A stretch of DNA of 64,000 nt from Luteolibacter sp. SL250 (GTDB lineage: Bacteria; Verrucomicrobiota; Verrucomicrobiia; Verrucomicrobiales; Akkermansiaceae): positions 3,100,001 to 3,164,000 of the forward strand of contig NZ_CP113054.1 in the NCBI RefSeq assembly GCF_026625605.1, given 5' to 3'. The notes below the pieces were generated by a model. That model saw only the letters and a list, made by a program, of their open reading frames with translations, made no database searches and was not told the origin of the DNA. Position numbers and translations under genes: made by a program. Shown here one piece after another: positions 46,721-56,568 of the stretch; the stretch's first letter is position 1, and each line of letters begins with the position of its first letter.

Positions 46721-48697
46721 TCACTTCGCGGCGGCTATAACGGCGTCCTTGGTGATGCCGAGTTCCTTGAACACGGTGTTGCCAGGAGCGCTGATGCCGA
46801 AACGGTCGATGGCGATGACCTTGCCTTCGTCCCCGACGTATTTCCACCACAGGCCGGAGACACCGGCTTCGATGGCCACGCGCTTCTTCACGGCCTTCGG
46901 CAGGATGCTTTCCTTGTACTCCGGGCTCTGGCGCTCGAAGCGCTCAAGGCAAGGCAGGGAAACGACGCGGACACCATCGCCCAGCTCGGCGGCGGCGGCA
47001 ACGGCGTGCTGCACTTCGGAGCCGGTGGCGAGGAGGATGGTGGTGAGTTCACCCTTCTCTTTCACGGCGATGTAGCCACCGCGCACGGTACCGTCCCGGC
47101 GCTCCTGCACCGGCACGTCATTCATGAGCGGGATGGCCTGGCGGCTGAGGATGAGGGCGGTCGGGCCGTCCGTGCGGTTGAGCGCGGCGATGAAGGCACC
47201 GGCGGTTTCCTCCGCATCACCCGGGCGGATCACGTCCAGGTTCGGGATCACGCGCAGGCCGCTGACGGTTTCCACCGGTTGGTGGGTCGGGCCGTCCTCA
47301 CCGACACCAACGGAGTCGTGGGTGAAGATGAAGGTCACCGGCAGACCGGCGAGCGCTGCAAGACGGATGGAGCCGCGCATGTAGTCCGCGAAAGCGAGGA
47401 AGGTCGCCCCGCTGATGCGGAACAGGCCGTCATAGGCGATACCGTTGCAGATCGCGCCCATGGCGTGCTCACGGATGCCGAACCAGATGTTGCGGCCGGT
47501 CGGGTTGGTGGCGGAGAAGTCACCGCCGCCGTTGATGTAGTTCTTCGTGGAGCCGAAGAGATCGGCGCTGCCGGTGATCACCTGCGGGATCGCCTTCGCC
47601 ACCGCGTTGAGGACGGTGCCACCCGCGGAACGGGTTGCGTCCTTGTAGTCCGCGGCGAAGGCCGGGATCTTGTCGCTGAGGTCGGCGGGGACGGACTGTG
47701 CGACACCGGCGGTAAGTTCGGCGGCGAGATCCGGATTCACTTTCGCCCACGCGTCGTAGGTCGCCTGCCATGCCTTGAACGCGGCCTTCCCGGAAGCGGT
47801 GCGCTCCGCGAAGAAAGCGCGGGTTCCTTCGGAAACATAGAAGTGGGAGCCTTCCGGCAGGCCGAGGCCCAGCTTGGCGGCATCCACGAACTTCGCGCCA
47901 CCTTCACCGTGGCCCTTTGCGGTGCCCTGCACCTCGGCGATGCCCTTGCCGATGATGGTCTTCGCGATGATGACCTTCGGCTTGCCGTTCTTGTCGTTGC
48001 GGGCGTGGTCGAGCGCCTTCGCGATCGCGGCGAAGTCATGACCGTCGATGGTCACGGCGTCAAAGCCCTGGGAGGCGAAATATTGCTCCGCGTTCTCGCT
48101 CTGCGTCACATCTGCCATGGCGTCCAGCGTCACATCGTTGGAGTCATAGATGAGCACCAGGTTATCCAGCTTGTTGTGGCCGGCGAAAGCGATCGCTTCC
48201 TTGGCCACGCCTTCCTGGAGGCAGCCGTCGCCGAGGAGGGCGAACACGTTGTGGTCGAAGATGGTGTGCTCCGCGGTGTTGAAGCGTGCTGCGGCGCGCT
48301 TGCCGGAGAGGGCGTAGCCCACGGCATTGCCAACACCCTGGCCGAGCGGGCCAGTGGTGGCCTCAACGCCAGGAGTTTCATGGAACTCCGGATGGCCGGG
48401 GGTGATGGAGTGGAGCTGGCGGAAGTTCTTCACGTCATCCAGCGGCACCGCGTAACCGGCCAGATGCAGCCAGCCGTAGATGAACATGGAGCCGTGACCG
48501 GCGGAGAGGATGAAACGGTCCCGGTTCAGCCACTTCGGCGCGTCCGGATTGTAGCGGAGGGTTTCACCGAACAGCACCGCGCCGATGTCCGCGCACCCGA
48601 GGGGCAGGCCGAGGTGGCCGGAGGAACAGGCGTGGACGGCATCCATGGCGAGGCCACGGGCTTCATTGGCAGCGGTTGCGAGCAGGGTCGTGTTCAT
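46721..48697 (-). CDS. tkt: Transketolase
   Basis: The 658-residue thiamine-diphosphate enzyme transfers two-carbon units in the pentose phosphate pathway. Visible motifs are [10 protein letters not shown] at the N-terminus, GDGCLQEG in the ThDP-binding region with the DSND segment, and [13 protein letters not shown] in the pyrimidine-binding domain; a C-terminal domain is present. The start at 48697 ([15 protein letters not shown]) fits family alignments; a longer frame to 48772 does not. It depends on thiamine made with the help of ThiC at the window start. A terminator lies 30 bases after the stop. Confidence 0.95.
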   Translation of the reverse strand: MNTTLLATAANEARGLAMDAVHACSSGHLGLPLGCADIGAVLFGETLRYNPDAPKWLNRDRFILSAGHGSMFIYGWLHLAGYAVPLDDVKNFRQLHSITPGHPEFHETPGVEATTGPLGQGVGNAVGYALSGKRAAARFNTAEHTIFDHNVFALLGDGCLQEGVAKEAIAFAGHNKLDNLVLIYDSNDVTLDAMADVTQSENAEQYFASQGFDAVTIDGHDFAAIAKALDHARNDKNGKPKVIIAKTIIGKGIAEVQGTAKGHGEGGAKFVDAAKLGLGLPEGSHFYVSEGTRAFFAERTASGKAAFKAWQATYDAWAKVNPDLAAELTAGVAQSVPADLSDKIPAFAADYKDATRSAGGTVLNAVAKAIPQVITGSADLFGSTKNYINGGGDFSATNPTGRNIWFGIREHAMGAICNGIAYDGLFRISGATFLAFADYMRGSIRLAALAGLPVTFIFTHDSVGVGEDGPTHQPVETVSGLRVIPNLDVIRPGDAEETAGAFIAALNRTDGPTALILSRQAIPLMNDVPVQERRDGTVRGGYIAVKEKGELTTILLATGSEVQHAVAAAAELGDGVRVVSLPCLERFERQSPEYKESILPKAVKKRVAIEAGVSGLWWKYVGDEGKVIAIDRFGISAPGNTVFKELGITKDAVIAAAK

Positions 48698-48903
48698 GAC
48701 AAAGAGATTTCCGGTGAATGATTGGGATTGCCCGGAGGCGGAAAAGACTAGGAATCCTTCCCCTCTTGACAAGCCGCAACCATGCCTCCGTCACTTTGTT
48801 GCGTGGAATTTCATGCATCCTTGGTATGAATCGGAAAAATCACTCAAAAAAATCTTGCGCAACCCGGGCCTCTGTCGTTTCTTTCGCCCCGCACCGCGAC
48901 AAC

Positions 48904-48978
48904 GACCCGTTCGTCTATCGGTTAGGACTCCAGATTTTCATTCTGGCAAGAAGGGTTCGACTCCCTTACGGGTCGCCA
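48904..48978 (+). tRNA. tRNA-Glu (anticodon UUC)
   Basis: The 75-nt cloverleaf has acceptor stem GACCCGT/ACGGGTC, anticodon stem CCAGA/TCTGG with loop TTTTCAT (anticodon TTC), the T-loop TTCGACT and an encoded CCA. It reads GAA and GAG. It is divergent from the transketolase gene. Confidence 0.95.
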
Positions 48979-49015
48979 TTCCTCCCTTGGGAAAGGCAAA
49001 TTGATTGTGAAGCTG

Positions 49016-49057
49016 AAAACCGCCGCTCTCCTCCGGGAAGCGGCGGTTTCGCTTTTA
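49016..49057 (+). terminator. Rho-independent terminator of tRNA-Glu
   Basis: An 11-bp stem (AAACCGCCGCT/AGCGGCGGTTT) is followed by CGCTTTTA. It lies 38 bases after the tRNA end. Confidence 0.85.
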
Positions 49058-49169
49058 CCCCCGTGGCATCCCATGATCCACACCGCGAGTCTCCGCGCTT
49101 GAATCCCGGCGCTCTCCCCACTAAACCTCCCGCCCGCCATCAGTGGCGGCATTTCCACTCCATCCAGTC

Positions 49170-50126
49170 ATGCCCGATTCCAAAGAAATCCGCGTCTTCG
49201 CCCCGGCCACGGTGGCGAACGTCGCCTGTGGCTACGACGTCCTCGGCTTCGCGATCAACGCGCCGGGTGACGAAGTGGTCGTCCGTCATTCCGACAAGCC
49301 CGGGCTGCACATCACCAAGATTACCGGCGACAACGGGAAGCTGCCGAAAAACCCCGCCCAGAACACCGCCGGAGTGGCCGCGTTGGACCTGTTGAAGCAC
49401 CTCGGCATGATGGACCGGGGCATCGAGATGGAGATCCACAAGAAAATGCCCTTCGGCTCCGGCCTCGGCTCCTCCGCCGCCTCCGCCGTGGCAGGTGCGT
49501 ATGCCGTGAACAAGCTGATCGGCTCGCCGCTCAGCCGGAAGCAACTCCTCCCCTTCACCATGGCCGGTGAGGCCTTTGCCGACGGCGCGTGGCACGCGGA
49601 CAACGTGGGTCCCTGCCTCATGGGCGGCATCGTCTTCATCCGCTCCAACGCGGAACTGGACATCGCCCAGCTCCCCGCGCCGAAGAACCTGTGGGCGGCC
49701 GTCGTCCACCCGGACATCGAGATCCTCACCAAGGTCGCCCGCGAGATCCTGCCTAAGGAAATCCCACTGGAAAACGCCACCCAGCAGATCGGCAACCTCG
49801 GCGGCCTCATCTGCGGCCTGATCCAGGAAGACTACGGCATGATCTCCCGCTCCATCCATGATGTGATCGCGGAGCCGCGCCGCCAGAAGCTGATCCCGGA
49901 TTTCTACAAGGCGAAACGCGCGGCCCTCTCCGCCGGAGCCCTCGGTTTCTCCATCTCCGGCGCCGGTCCGTCCGTCTTCGCACTCTGCGAAGGGGAGGAA
50001 TCCGCCCGCAAGGTGGCGGACGCCGTTTCCAAGGTGTTCTCCGCCGTCCCGCTCACCAACCAGGCCTACGTTTCGCCCATCAACACCACGGGCGTGCATG
50101 TGATTGAAGAAAGCACCAAATCCTAA
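49170..50126 (+). CDS. thrB: Homoserine kinase
   Basis: ThrB phosphorylates homoserine on the way to threonine. The 318-residue GHMP kinase shows the opening VFAPATVANVACGYDVLGFAI, the phosphate-binding loop PFGSGLGSSAAS and the C-terminal GAGPSVFAL segment. The ATG at 49170 is preferred to one nine codons earlier because it starts right at the conserved strand. Threonine synthase follows on the same strand at 86 bases, giving a compact thrBC pair. Confidence 0.96.
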   Translation: MPDSKEIRVFAPATVANVACGYDVLGFAINAPGDEVVVRHSDKPGLHITKITGDNGKLPKNPAQNTAGVAALDLLKHLGMMDRGIEMEIHKKMPFGSGLGSSAASAVAGAYAVNKLIGSPLSRKQLLPFTMAGEAFADGAWHADNVGPCLMGGIVFIRSNAELDIAQLPAPKNLWAAVVHPDIEILTKVAREILPKEIPLENATQQIGNLGGLICGLIQEDYGMISRSIHDVIAEPRRQKLIPDFYKAKRAALSAGALGFSISGAGPSVFALCEGEESARKVADAVSKVFSAVPLTNQAYVSPINTTGVHVIEESTKS

Positions 50127-50211
50127 GCACGAAATCCCAAACGCCTCTGTTGAAAGGGCACCGAATTTTCCGTTTAGAATTTAGAGCTTCAGATTTAGAG
50201 CTTACAAAACC

Positions 50212-51510
50212 GTGCTTTACCACTCCACCAACAATCCCGCCCACCGTGTTGACCTGAAGGAAGCGGTCCTCCGCTCCCTGCCGCCGGACAACGGCCTCTA
50301 CATGCCGGACAAGCTACCGGTGCTGGGCGGGGATTTCTGGAAAATCTGGCGCTACCTTTCCTTCCAGGAGATCGGCTACGCGGTGGCGGAGGCCTTCTTC
50401 GGTGAGGATGTGCCGCACGACGCGCTGAAGGACATCGTGGAAGGCACGCTGACCTTCGACGCTCCGCTGGTTACCCTGGCTCCCGGCGATCACATCCTGG
50501 AGCTGTTCCATGGACCGACTCTCGCGTTCAAGGACTTCGGCGCGCGTTTCATGGCCCGCCTGATGGGTTGGCTGACCCGCGACGAGGACCGGGAACTGAC
50601 CGTGCTGGTCGCCACCTCCGGTGACACCGGCGGTGCGGTCGCCTCCGCCTTCCACAACGTCCCCGGAACCCGGGTGATCATCCTCTACCCTGAAGGAAAG
50701 GTGTCCGGCCTGCAGGAAAAGCAACTCACCGCCCTGGGTGGCAACATCACCGCGCTGGAGATCGCCGGCTCGTTCGATGACTGCCAGGCTCTGGTGAAGT
50801 CCGCCTTCCTGAACCAGGAGCTGTCGGCGAAGCTGAACCTCACCTCCGCGAACTCCATCAACCTTTCCCGGCTGGTCCCACAGAGCTTCTACTACATCCA
50901 CAGTGCCCGCCAGCTCCCGGAAGGTGTGAAGCCCGTGTTCGTGGTGCCGTCCGGCAACTTCGGCAACCTCACCGCCGGACTGCTGGCCGCACAGCTCGGC
51001 CTGCCGGTGGAGCATTTCATCGCCGCCACCAACCGCAATGACGTGGTGCCCGCCTACCTTTCCTCGGGCGACTACCAGCCGCGCCCCAGCGTTGCCACCA
51101 TCTCGAACGCGATGGACGTCGGCGCGCCCTCGAACTTCGTCCGCATGCAGGCACTCTTCGGCGGCTCATGGGATTCCATGAAGGCGAAGATCCACGGCGT
51201 GATGTTCAGCGACGACCAGACCCGCGCGGCCATCCGCGAGGTGAAGTCCATCCACGGCTACGACATCGACCCGCACGGTGCGGTCGCATGGCTGGCCGCC
51301 CGCCAATGGCGTGCCGGTCACCCCGGCACCGCCACCATCAGCCTCGAAACCGCGCACCCGTCGAAGTTCCCGGACGTCATGGAAGCGGAGCTTGGCAAGG
51401 GCGTCATCGAGATCCCGGAACGCCTCGCCGTCCTTGCGGACAAGCCGAAGGTCGCGACGAAGCTCGGCACGGACACCGCCGCCTTCCACGACTACCTGCG
51501 GTCGATCTGA
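50212..51510 (+). CDS. thrC: Threonine synthase
   Basis: ThrC converts phosphohomoserine to threonine with pyridoxal phosphate. The 432-residue protein has LAFKDFGARF (the PLP lysine), the TSGDTGGAVASAF loop and the phosphate-cup VPSGNFGNLTAG, as in the E. coli-type enzyme. It uses a GTG start at 50212. It is the partner of thrB just upstream. Product inhibition or attenuation elements were not seen between them. Confidence 0.95.
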   Translation: MLYHSTNNPAHRVDLKEAVLRSLPPDNGLYMPDKLPVLGGDFWKIWRYLSFQEIGYAVAEAFFGEDVPHDALKDIVEGTLTFDAPLVTLAPGDHILELFHGPTLAFKDFGARFMARLMGWLTRDEDRELTVLVATSGDTGGAVASAFHNVPGTRVIILYPEGKVSGLQEKQLTALGGNITALEIAGSFDDCQALVKSAFLNQELSAKLNLTSANSINLSRLVPQSFYYIHSARQLPEGVKPVFVVPSGNFGNLTAGLLAAQLGLPVEHFIAATNRNDVVPAYLSSGDYQPRPSVATISNAMDVGAPSNFVRMQALFGGSWDSMKAKIHGVMFSDDQTRAAIREVKSIHGYDIDPHGAVAWLAARQWRAGHPGTATISLETAHPSKFPDVMEAELGKGVIEIPERLAVLADKPKVATKLGTDTAAFHDYLRSI

Positions 51511-51533
51511 TCCGCCATCAATGCCATTCGAGG

Positions 51534-52106
51534 CTATCGGTTGCCGTTTGTTTTCCGCAGATACGCTCGCGCGGAATCCGCCATCACCACCAACCCGGCA
51601 CCGAGCATGATGGCATCCTTCACGACCAGCCTGCCACGCCCGCTGAGGTAGGGAAATCCGTGCTCGGTGTCTCCCAGCGGAGGCACCCAGCTCTCCGGGG
51701 TCGTGACTAGGAATGACAGCGTGACCACTGACATGATGGCCACCAGCAACCCTCCCACCGCCGCCACTTGCGGCAGCCAGGGATGGAGCGCCAGCATCAG
51801 CCCGTAGATGACGATGACCGCGCCAAGTCCGTAGGAAAAGAGGTAGGTCCGGTTGCGTTCATGCCATTCGCGGTTCGCCAGGATGAGCGCTCCTTCCGGG
51901 TTCATGTGATTCTTGTACTCCGGTGCGGGATACTTGTAGAAAAAGCTCATCGTCGGACTGTTCGCGACAAACGGAACGATCCCGTCCGCCTCATACTTGA
52001 ACACCTTCAGGCCGCCGATCCACAGCAGCACCACAATCAGGCCCCACCGTGTCAGTGTGATGCCCAGCCGATCCGTCCCCGCCATCCTTTCCATCCATTG
52101 CTTCAT
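51534..52106 (-). CDS. DUF417 family membrane protein (YkgB-like)
   Basis: The 190-residue protein has four hydrophobic segments and the DUF417 features WIGGLKVFKYEADGIVPFVANSP near residue 30 and the later TTPESWVP. These membrane proteins are induced by oxidants such as hypochlorite in E. coli (the RclC relative), but the function is unproven. An AraC regulator encoded just upstream on the same strand matches the rcl-like arrangement of regulator and DUF417 protein. Confidence 0.93.
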   Translation of the reverse strand: MKQWMERMAGTDRLGITLTRWGLIVVLLWIGGLKVFKYEADGIVPFVANSPTMSFFYKYPAPEYKNHMNPEGALILANREWHERNRTYLFSYGLGAVIVIYGLMLALHPWLPQVAAVGGLLVAIMSVVTLSFLVTTPESWVPPLGDTEHGFPYLSGRGRLVVKDAIMLGAGLVVMADSARAYLRKTNGNR

Positions 52107-52157
52107 CCGGAGAGGTTAGACGCGGCCCATGCCTCCGGGAATGGACGGGAGGAGCCT

Positions 52158-53057
52158 TCACATGGACAAATTACTCCCATTCCGGATCCGGGTTTCGAAC
52201 TCCCGGAAAGCCGTGGGGGAAAAACCGGTGGCCGACTTGAACAACCGGCTGAAATAGAATTCGTCCATGAATCCCGCCTCCGCGGCGATTTCCTTCACCG
52301 GGCGCAGGGTGTGCAGCAGGTGCCATTTCGCATGCTTCAGCATCCGATCGCGGATCAGCTCGGTGGGAGTTTTTCCCAGTTCCTCCTTTACCAGCCTCCC
52401 CAGGGCTTTCGGTGTCATTCCCAACCGAGCCGCGTATTCGTGGGGACGGTGGATCCTATGGAAATCGCGCTCGATCAGTTCCAGGAGGGAGACCAATACC
52501 GGATGGGATGCGGCTTTGCCGGGAGTGGAGGCCGCAGCCATCTGCTCAAGTTTCATCCGGGATGCCTTGATCAGCAGGATCTTCACGAGCGACAGCACCG
52601 CCTCACGATGGGCGACATCACCGGCGGTGAACTCCTCCTCGATTTGTCCGACCAATGTGCCGACGTCCCGCGCGAGCGCTGGATCACATCTGACCATCGG
52701 TTCGCCGTGCAGGCGGTTGAACAGCACGCCATTGCACCCCACCTCCTTATGGTGGGTCTCGATGCAGAGGAAGTTCGCATGGAACCTCATCAACGTTCCC
52801 GAAATGGCGGACTCCGGCTTGAGGAACAGGGTCTGATAAGGATTCGCGAAAAGCAGCACCGGCCCGGCGAAGGGATGCTCCATGAGGTCGGGATGATACC
52901 GGCCCTCCCCTTCCCTCACCCATAGGATGGTGAAGCAGTTGGACCTCACCGGAGCGGCGAGCGTTTCCCGGTCCAGCGCCTCCAACGCGAACGGCAGGCC
53001 ACCTGCCGCCGGATCGAAGTTCCGGAGTGTGACAGGATTGCTGCTGATGGGTTTCAT
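52158..53057 (-). CDS. AraC-family transcriptional regulator
   Basis: The 299-residue regulator has an N-terminal cupin-like sensor (to about residue 165) and a C-terminal double helix-turn-helix. This includes HPHEYAARLGMTPKALGRLVKEELG (first HTH) and the conserved second-HTH pattern VKEIAAEAGFMDEFYFSRLFKSATGFSPTAFR. It lies 51 bases upstream of the DUF417 gene on the same strand, so it may control it. The inducer is unknown; small metabolites or oxidants are possible. Confidence 0.94.
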   Translation of the reverse strand: MKPISSNPVTLRNFDPAAGGLPFALEALDRETLAAPVRSNCFTILWVREGEGRYHPDLMEHPFAGPVLLFANPYQTLFLKPESAISGTLMRFHANFLCIETHHKEVGCNGVLFNRLHGEPMVRCDPALARDVGTLVGQIEEEFTAGDVAHREAVLSLVKILLIKASRMKLEQMAAASTPGKAASHPVLVSLLELIERDFHRIHRPHEYAARLGMTPKALGRLVKEELGKTPTELIRDRMLKHAKWHLLHTLRPVKEIAAEAGFMDEFYFSRLFKSATGFSPTAFREFETRIRNGSNLSM

Positions 53058-53174
53058 ACGCCTGACCAGTCCAACATGACCGCCAGGAAGCGGTCACGGC
53101 AACCCCGAAGCATGTCCCGCGATTTGACAAGCGCACCAACAGCCGTTTGTTGGCGGTCTAACCACACCAACATC

Positions 53175-53615
53175 ATGAGCAACGCCAAAGATCTGTCCAG
53201 GGAAGCCCCGACCAGCCCACGTGTCCGCATCGGCGGCTACGCCATCCTCTCCCGCATGGCGGACAAGGGTCGTGCGGATATCGCCGGAACGCTGGGAGAT
53301 TTCCATTTCGACTGCCCGCTCGACAATATGCTTTTCGGCTTCAAAGGGGTAAAGGGAGCCGACGTCCGCAAGGAACTGGAGAAAGGTGCCACTGACACCG
53401 AGATCGCCAAATGGCTCGATGCCAACGGAACGCCGAAGACCGAGGACGAAAAGAATGCATGGTCCGACGAAATCGAAGCCTACCACCCCTACGAGAATCC
53501 GGAGAAGAAGGATTGGTTCGTCGGCGTCTGCGGTGAGGTCGGGATCGATCCACAGACCAGCACCCTGTTCGACTACCTCGAGACCGACGACCGGGTGAGC
53601 TACAAAATCGGGTAA
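53175..53615 (+). CDS. DUF5069 family protein (paralogue 1)
   Basis: The 146-residue protein carries the DUF5069 pattern: RVRIGGYAILSRMADKGRADIAG near residue 16, then FHFDCPLDNMLFGF and a helical middle. A second family member of equal length is encoded at 60408-60848. The family is almost confined to Verrucomicrobia and related phyla; its role is unknown. The start at 53175 is chosen since the upstream extension overlaps the AraC promoter region. Confidence 0.9.
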   Translation: MSNAKDLSREAPTSPRVRIGGYAILSRMADKGRADIAGTLGDFHFDCPLDNMLFGFKGVKGADVRKELEKGATDTEIAKWLDANGTPKTEDEKNAWSDEIEAYHPYENPEKKDWFVGVCGEVGIDPQTSTLFDYLETDDRVSYKIG

Positions 53616-53630
53616 GGCTCCGCCTCAGGA

Positions 53631-55598
53631 TCAGCCTCTCGCGGCATTCACCTGGTCCAGGATTTCCCGGAAGGGAATGTCCGCGAGCATCCCGAAGGCA
53701 TCGTGCCGGGTCAGCCCCGCACGCGTCGCCGCAGGGCTGGTCATGCCCGAGAGAAAACGCGCGAGCTGCCGTGGCGTGGCGAGCGCGGGATGCCGTTCGT
53801 CGATCAAACCCTTCATGACCGCCCACTCGTCATCCGCTGGCTTTCTTACCTGTGGCCGGCGGATGGGTTCCGCATCTATCCCCCTGCACCGGTCGCAGTG
53901 ACCGCAGGGTGCGGGCAGATCTTCTCCGAAATAGCCCGTCAGGCAGCCGGTGAGGCATTCGCTGCGTCCCGGAAGGTCGGATACCATCCCCAGCCTTTCC
54001 AGATCCGCGGTCTCCCGCCGGGAGAACCGTTCCGCGAAACGCTCCGCGATCTCGCGCGGATTCCCCTCCTTGAGCATGCGGTAGCCTTGCCTCACACCGG
54101 AGATTTCCAGAGCCACATCCCCTGCCCGTTCCAGTTCGGAAAGTGCTGCCACCACCCGCTCCCGCGTCACCTCCAGTTGGGCCGCCGCAGCGGAGGGATC
54201 GAAGTATCTCCAGGTCCGCTTCTCCTCCCCCAGCTTCCACAGCTTCCGCAGGAAATCCGATTCCTCCTGTGGGCGTCCGCTGAAGATCCGCGCCTCCGGT
54301 TGCAGGAGCTTCACCCGATAGGTGGAGTAGAACGTGCCGGTGGCCGTGATGTGGCCGTCCGTTTCCAGATAGGTCATCACCGTCGCCACCACCTGCGTCC
54401 GGATGTCGCACGACACGGAAAGATCATAGACGGAGACATCGAAGGTGTTCCCCAGCCGCAGGACGCGGTCCAGCAGGTTCGCCAGCGCCCGCTTGGTCGG
54501 GGTGTCCGCGTGGATGAAATTCTCCAGCGTCACCAGATCCTCCCCGCACGCCAGCATCTCGCACACCGCCGGCTTTCCATCGCGCCCCGCACGGCCGATC
54601 TCCTGACTGTAGTTCTCCAGGCTCTTCGGCAGGTTGTAGTGATACACCGCACGGATGTCCGCCTTGTCGATGCCCATGCCGAACGCGATGGTGGCGACAA
54701 TCACCCGGATGCTCCCATCCATGAAGGCGAGCTGCGCCGCCGCCCGCGTCTCCGGCGGCAGACCCGCATGGTAGGCCTGCGCGGAAACGCCATTCCGCGC
54801 CAGAAAGGTACCGATCTCCTCCGCCGTCTCCTGCCGCGTGACATAGACCACCGCCGCACCCTCCGTTTCGCGCACACGCTCCAGCAGCAGCGCCTTACGC
54901 TCCTTCACCCCGCAGACCGTGGTCCTCAGATCCAGATTCGTGCGGTGGAAGCTGAGCTGGACATGATCTTCCGGAGCAATCCCGAACCGGTCACAAATAT
55001 CCCGCGCGACCGATGGCGTCGCCGTCGCCGTCAGTGCGAGGATCCTTTTCACGCCGAGTTCCTTCAGGATCATCGCCAGTTTCAGATAGTCCGGCCGGAA
55101 ATTGTGCCCCCATTCCGAAATGCAATGCGCCTCGTCAATGGCCGCCATGGCGATAGGCAACCGTTCCAGCCGCTGGCGGAACCGCTCGTTCGCCAGGCGT
55201 TCCGGGGCCACATAGAGCAGCTTCAGTTCTCCGGCATCCAGCTTCCGGTTGATCTCGATTACCTCCGCCGCATCCAGGGTGGAGTCCAGCCTCGCCGCCG
55301 AAATGCCCCGTGAGGTCAGGCGATCCACCTGGTCCTTCATCAGCGCGATGAGCGGGGAAATCACCAGTGTCACCCCGTCCATCAGCAACGCCGGAAGCTG
55401 GTAGCAGAGGGACTTTCCTCCGCCCGTTGGAAACACCGCCAGAGCTGACCTACCGTCCATCAGCGCGTGGATCACCGGCTCCTGCCCTTCCCGGAACGCG
55501 TCAAATCCGAAGTGTTTTTCCAGGGTCCGCAGCACGCCCGACTCTCCCGGAGGTCTCCGCCCCTTGACAAGCTTCGCTTTGACAAGTGCCGGAAGCAC
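53631..55598 (-). CDS. recQ: ATP-dependent DNA helicase RecQ
   Basis: The 655-residue 3'-5' helicase shows Walker A TGGGKSLCYQLPAL, the DEAH box AIDEAHCISEWGHNFRPDY, motif IV-VI segments such as YSQEIGRAGRDG, and a zinc-binding CX16CX2C-like cluster in the 550s (CGHCDRC). A winged-helix region follows, but the HRDC domain appears short or absent. It unwinds recombination and fork intermediates. The start at 55598 is the longest option and precedes the conserved GVLRTLEKHFGF segment. Confidence 0.93.
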   Translation of the reverse strand: MLPALVKAKLVKGRRPPGESGVLRTLEKHFGFDAFREGQEPVIHALMDGRSALAVFPTGGGKSLCYQLPALLMDGVTLVISPLIALMKDQVDRLTSRGISAARLDSTLDAAEVIEINRKLDAGELKLLYVAPERLANERFRQRLERLPIAMAAIDEAHCISEWGHNFRPDYLKLAMILKELGVKRILALTATATPSVARDICDRFGIAPEDHVQLSFHRTNLDLRTTVCGVKERKALLLERVRETEGAAVVYVTRQETAEEIGTFLARNGVSAQAYHAGLPPETRAAAQLAFMDGSIRVIVATIAFGMGIDKADIRAVYHYNLPKSLENYSQEIGRAGRDGKPAVCEMLACGEDLVTLENFIHADTPTKRALANLLDRVLRLGNTFDVSVYDLSVSCDIRTQVVATVMTYLETDGHITATGTFYSTYRVKLLQPEARIFSGRPQEESDFLRKLWKLGEEKRTWRYFDPSAAAAQLEVTRERVVAALSELERAGDVALEISGVRQGYRMLKEGNPREIAERFAERFSRRETADLERLGMVSDLPGRSECLTGCLTGYFGEDLPAPCGHCDRCRGIDAEPIRRPQVRKPADDEWAVMKGLIDERHPALATPRQLARFLSGMTSPAATRAGLTRHDAFGMLADIPFREILDQVNAARG

Positions 55599-55619
55599 CC
55601 GGAGGTTACCATCGGACCC

Positions 55620-56048
55620 ATGGAAGTTGTGATGGATAATTTTGCGATCACCCGGATGGAGCGGGCGGAAAGCAGTACCTTCGGTTGGCAGGTGCGCCTC
55701 CAGCGGCGGGGGACGCGGTATGCGAAGTACTTCGCGGATCGCCGCTTCGGCGGGATGGAGGCTTCGCTGGCAGCGGCACGGGCTTGGCGGGATGACCTGC
55801 TCAGGACCTTCGCCGAGGACGACAGGGCGCGCGTTTGTTCGAAGTCCTCCCGCAATTCTTCCGGTGTCGTAGGCGTTTCCAAGGTGACGATTTCAGGGGG
55901 CAATGGAGTGGTCTATTATTTCTGGCAGGCCACCTGGTCCCCATCCCCCGGCCAACGCCGCAGCATCCGCTTTTCCGTGAAGAAACACGGGGAGGAAGAG
56001 GCGTTCCGGCTGGCCGTGCAAGCCCGCCAGAACGGCACCTTCGGCTGA
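55620..56048 (+). CDS. Small protein with two AP2-like domains
   Basis: The 142-residue protein has two segments resembling AP2/ERF DNA-binding domains. The first (about 10-65) holds WQVRLQRRGTRYAKYFADRRFGG and an A-A-R-AWRDDLL helix. The second (about 82-140) reads GVVGVSKV, then YYFWQATWSP, then IRFSVKKHGEEEAFRLAVQAR, the three-strand-plus-helix pattern of AP2. No nuclease domain is attached. In bacteria AP2 domains are mostly found in phage and homing endonucleases, so this lone DNA-binding version is unusual. A GGAGG site lies about 14 bases before the start at 55620. Confidence 0.8.
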   Translation: MEVVMDNFAITRMERAESSTFGWQVRLQRRGTRYAKYFADRRFGGMEASLAAARAWRDDLLRTFAEDDRARVCSKSSRNSSGVVGVSKVTISGGNGVVYYFWQATWSPSPGQRRSIRFSVKKHGEEEAFRLAVQARQNGTFG

Positions 56049-56089
56049 TCCGGCAGATTCCTTTTCTTGGGGCTTGGAAATCCCTCCCA

Positions 56090-56548
56090 ATGGGTCAGAA
56101 CAGCACCATGTTCAGCGCCAGCAAACTCACCCCCGAACAGAAAGATTCCCTCCACGCCTGGGCGGCGGAAGGCGCCACCATCTCCGACCTCCAGAAACGG
56201 CTGAAGGATGAGTTCGACATCTCCATCAGCTACATGGACGCCCGTTTCCTGGTGCTGGATCTGGAGATCAGGCTTCAGGAGCAGAAAAAGGAAGAAGAGA
56301 AAAAGCCGGAGCCCGAAGCCCCTGTCCCGACCGGCGCTGTCACGGTGACCATGGATCATATCGCCCTGCCAGGTTCATTGGTCAGCGGTCGCGTGACCTT
56401 CAGCGATGGCGAAACCGGTATCTGGATGCTGGACCAGAACGGCCGCCCCGGCCTCGACGCGGATACCCCGGGCTACCGCCCATCCCAAGAGGATGTGATG
56501 GAGTTCCAGACCCAGCTCCGGGATCTGATCCAGCAAAGCGGGCTGTGA
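56090..56548 (+). CDS. Hypothetical protein with helical N-terminal half
   Basis: The 152-residue protein has an N-terminal helix-turn-helix-like segment (KLTPEQKDSLHAWAAEGATISDLQKRLKDEF at about residues 12-42). It then has a Glu/Lys-rich coil (LQEQKKEEEKKPEPEAPVP) and a beta-rich C-terminal half (VTVTMDHIALPGSLVSGRVTFSDGETGIWML). It follows the AP2-like gene at 41 bases, so the two may share a transcript. No family is recognised; it may be a small phylum-specific protein. An alternative ATG lies at 56108. Confidence 0.75.
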   Translation: MGQNSTMFSASKLTPEQKDSLHAWAAEGATISDLQKRLKDEFDISISYMDARFLVLDLEIRLQEQKKEEEKKPEPEAPVPTGAVTVTMDHIALPGSLVSGRVTFSDGETGIWMLDQNGRPGLDADTPGYRPSQEDVMEFQTQLRDLIQQSGL

Positions 56549-56568
56549 TTCGGATACTGCCGGCTCCG

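Noticed and set aside
47006..48721. 571-codon open frame antisense to transketolase
   Set aside because: Shadow frame; composition is Gly/Arg/Val-rich and no family signal is seen.
53703..55313. 536-codon open frame antisense to recQ
   Set aside because: Arg/Pro/His-rich shadow of the helicase gene without recognisable motifs.
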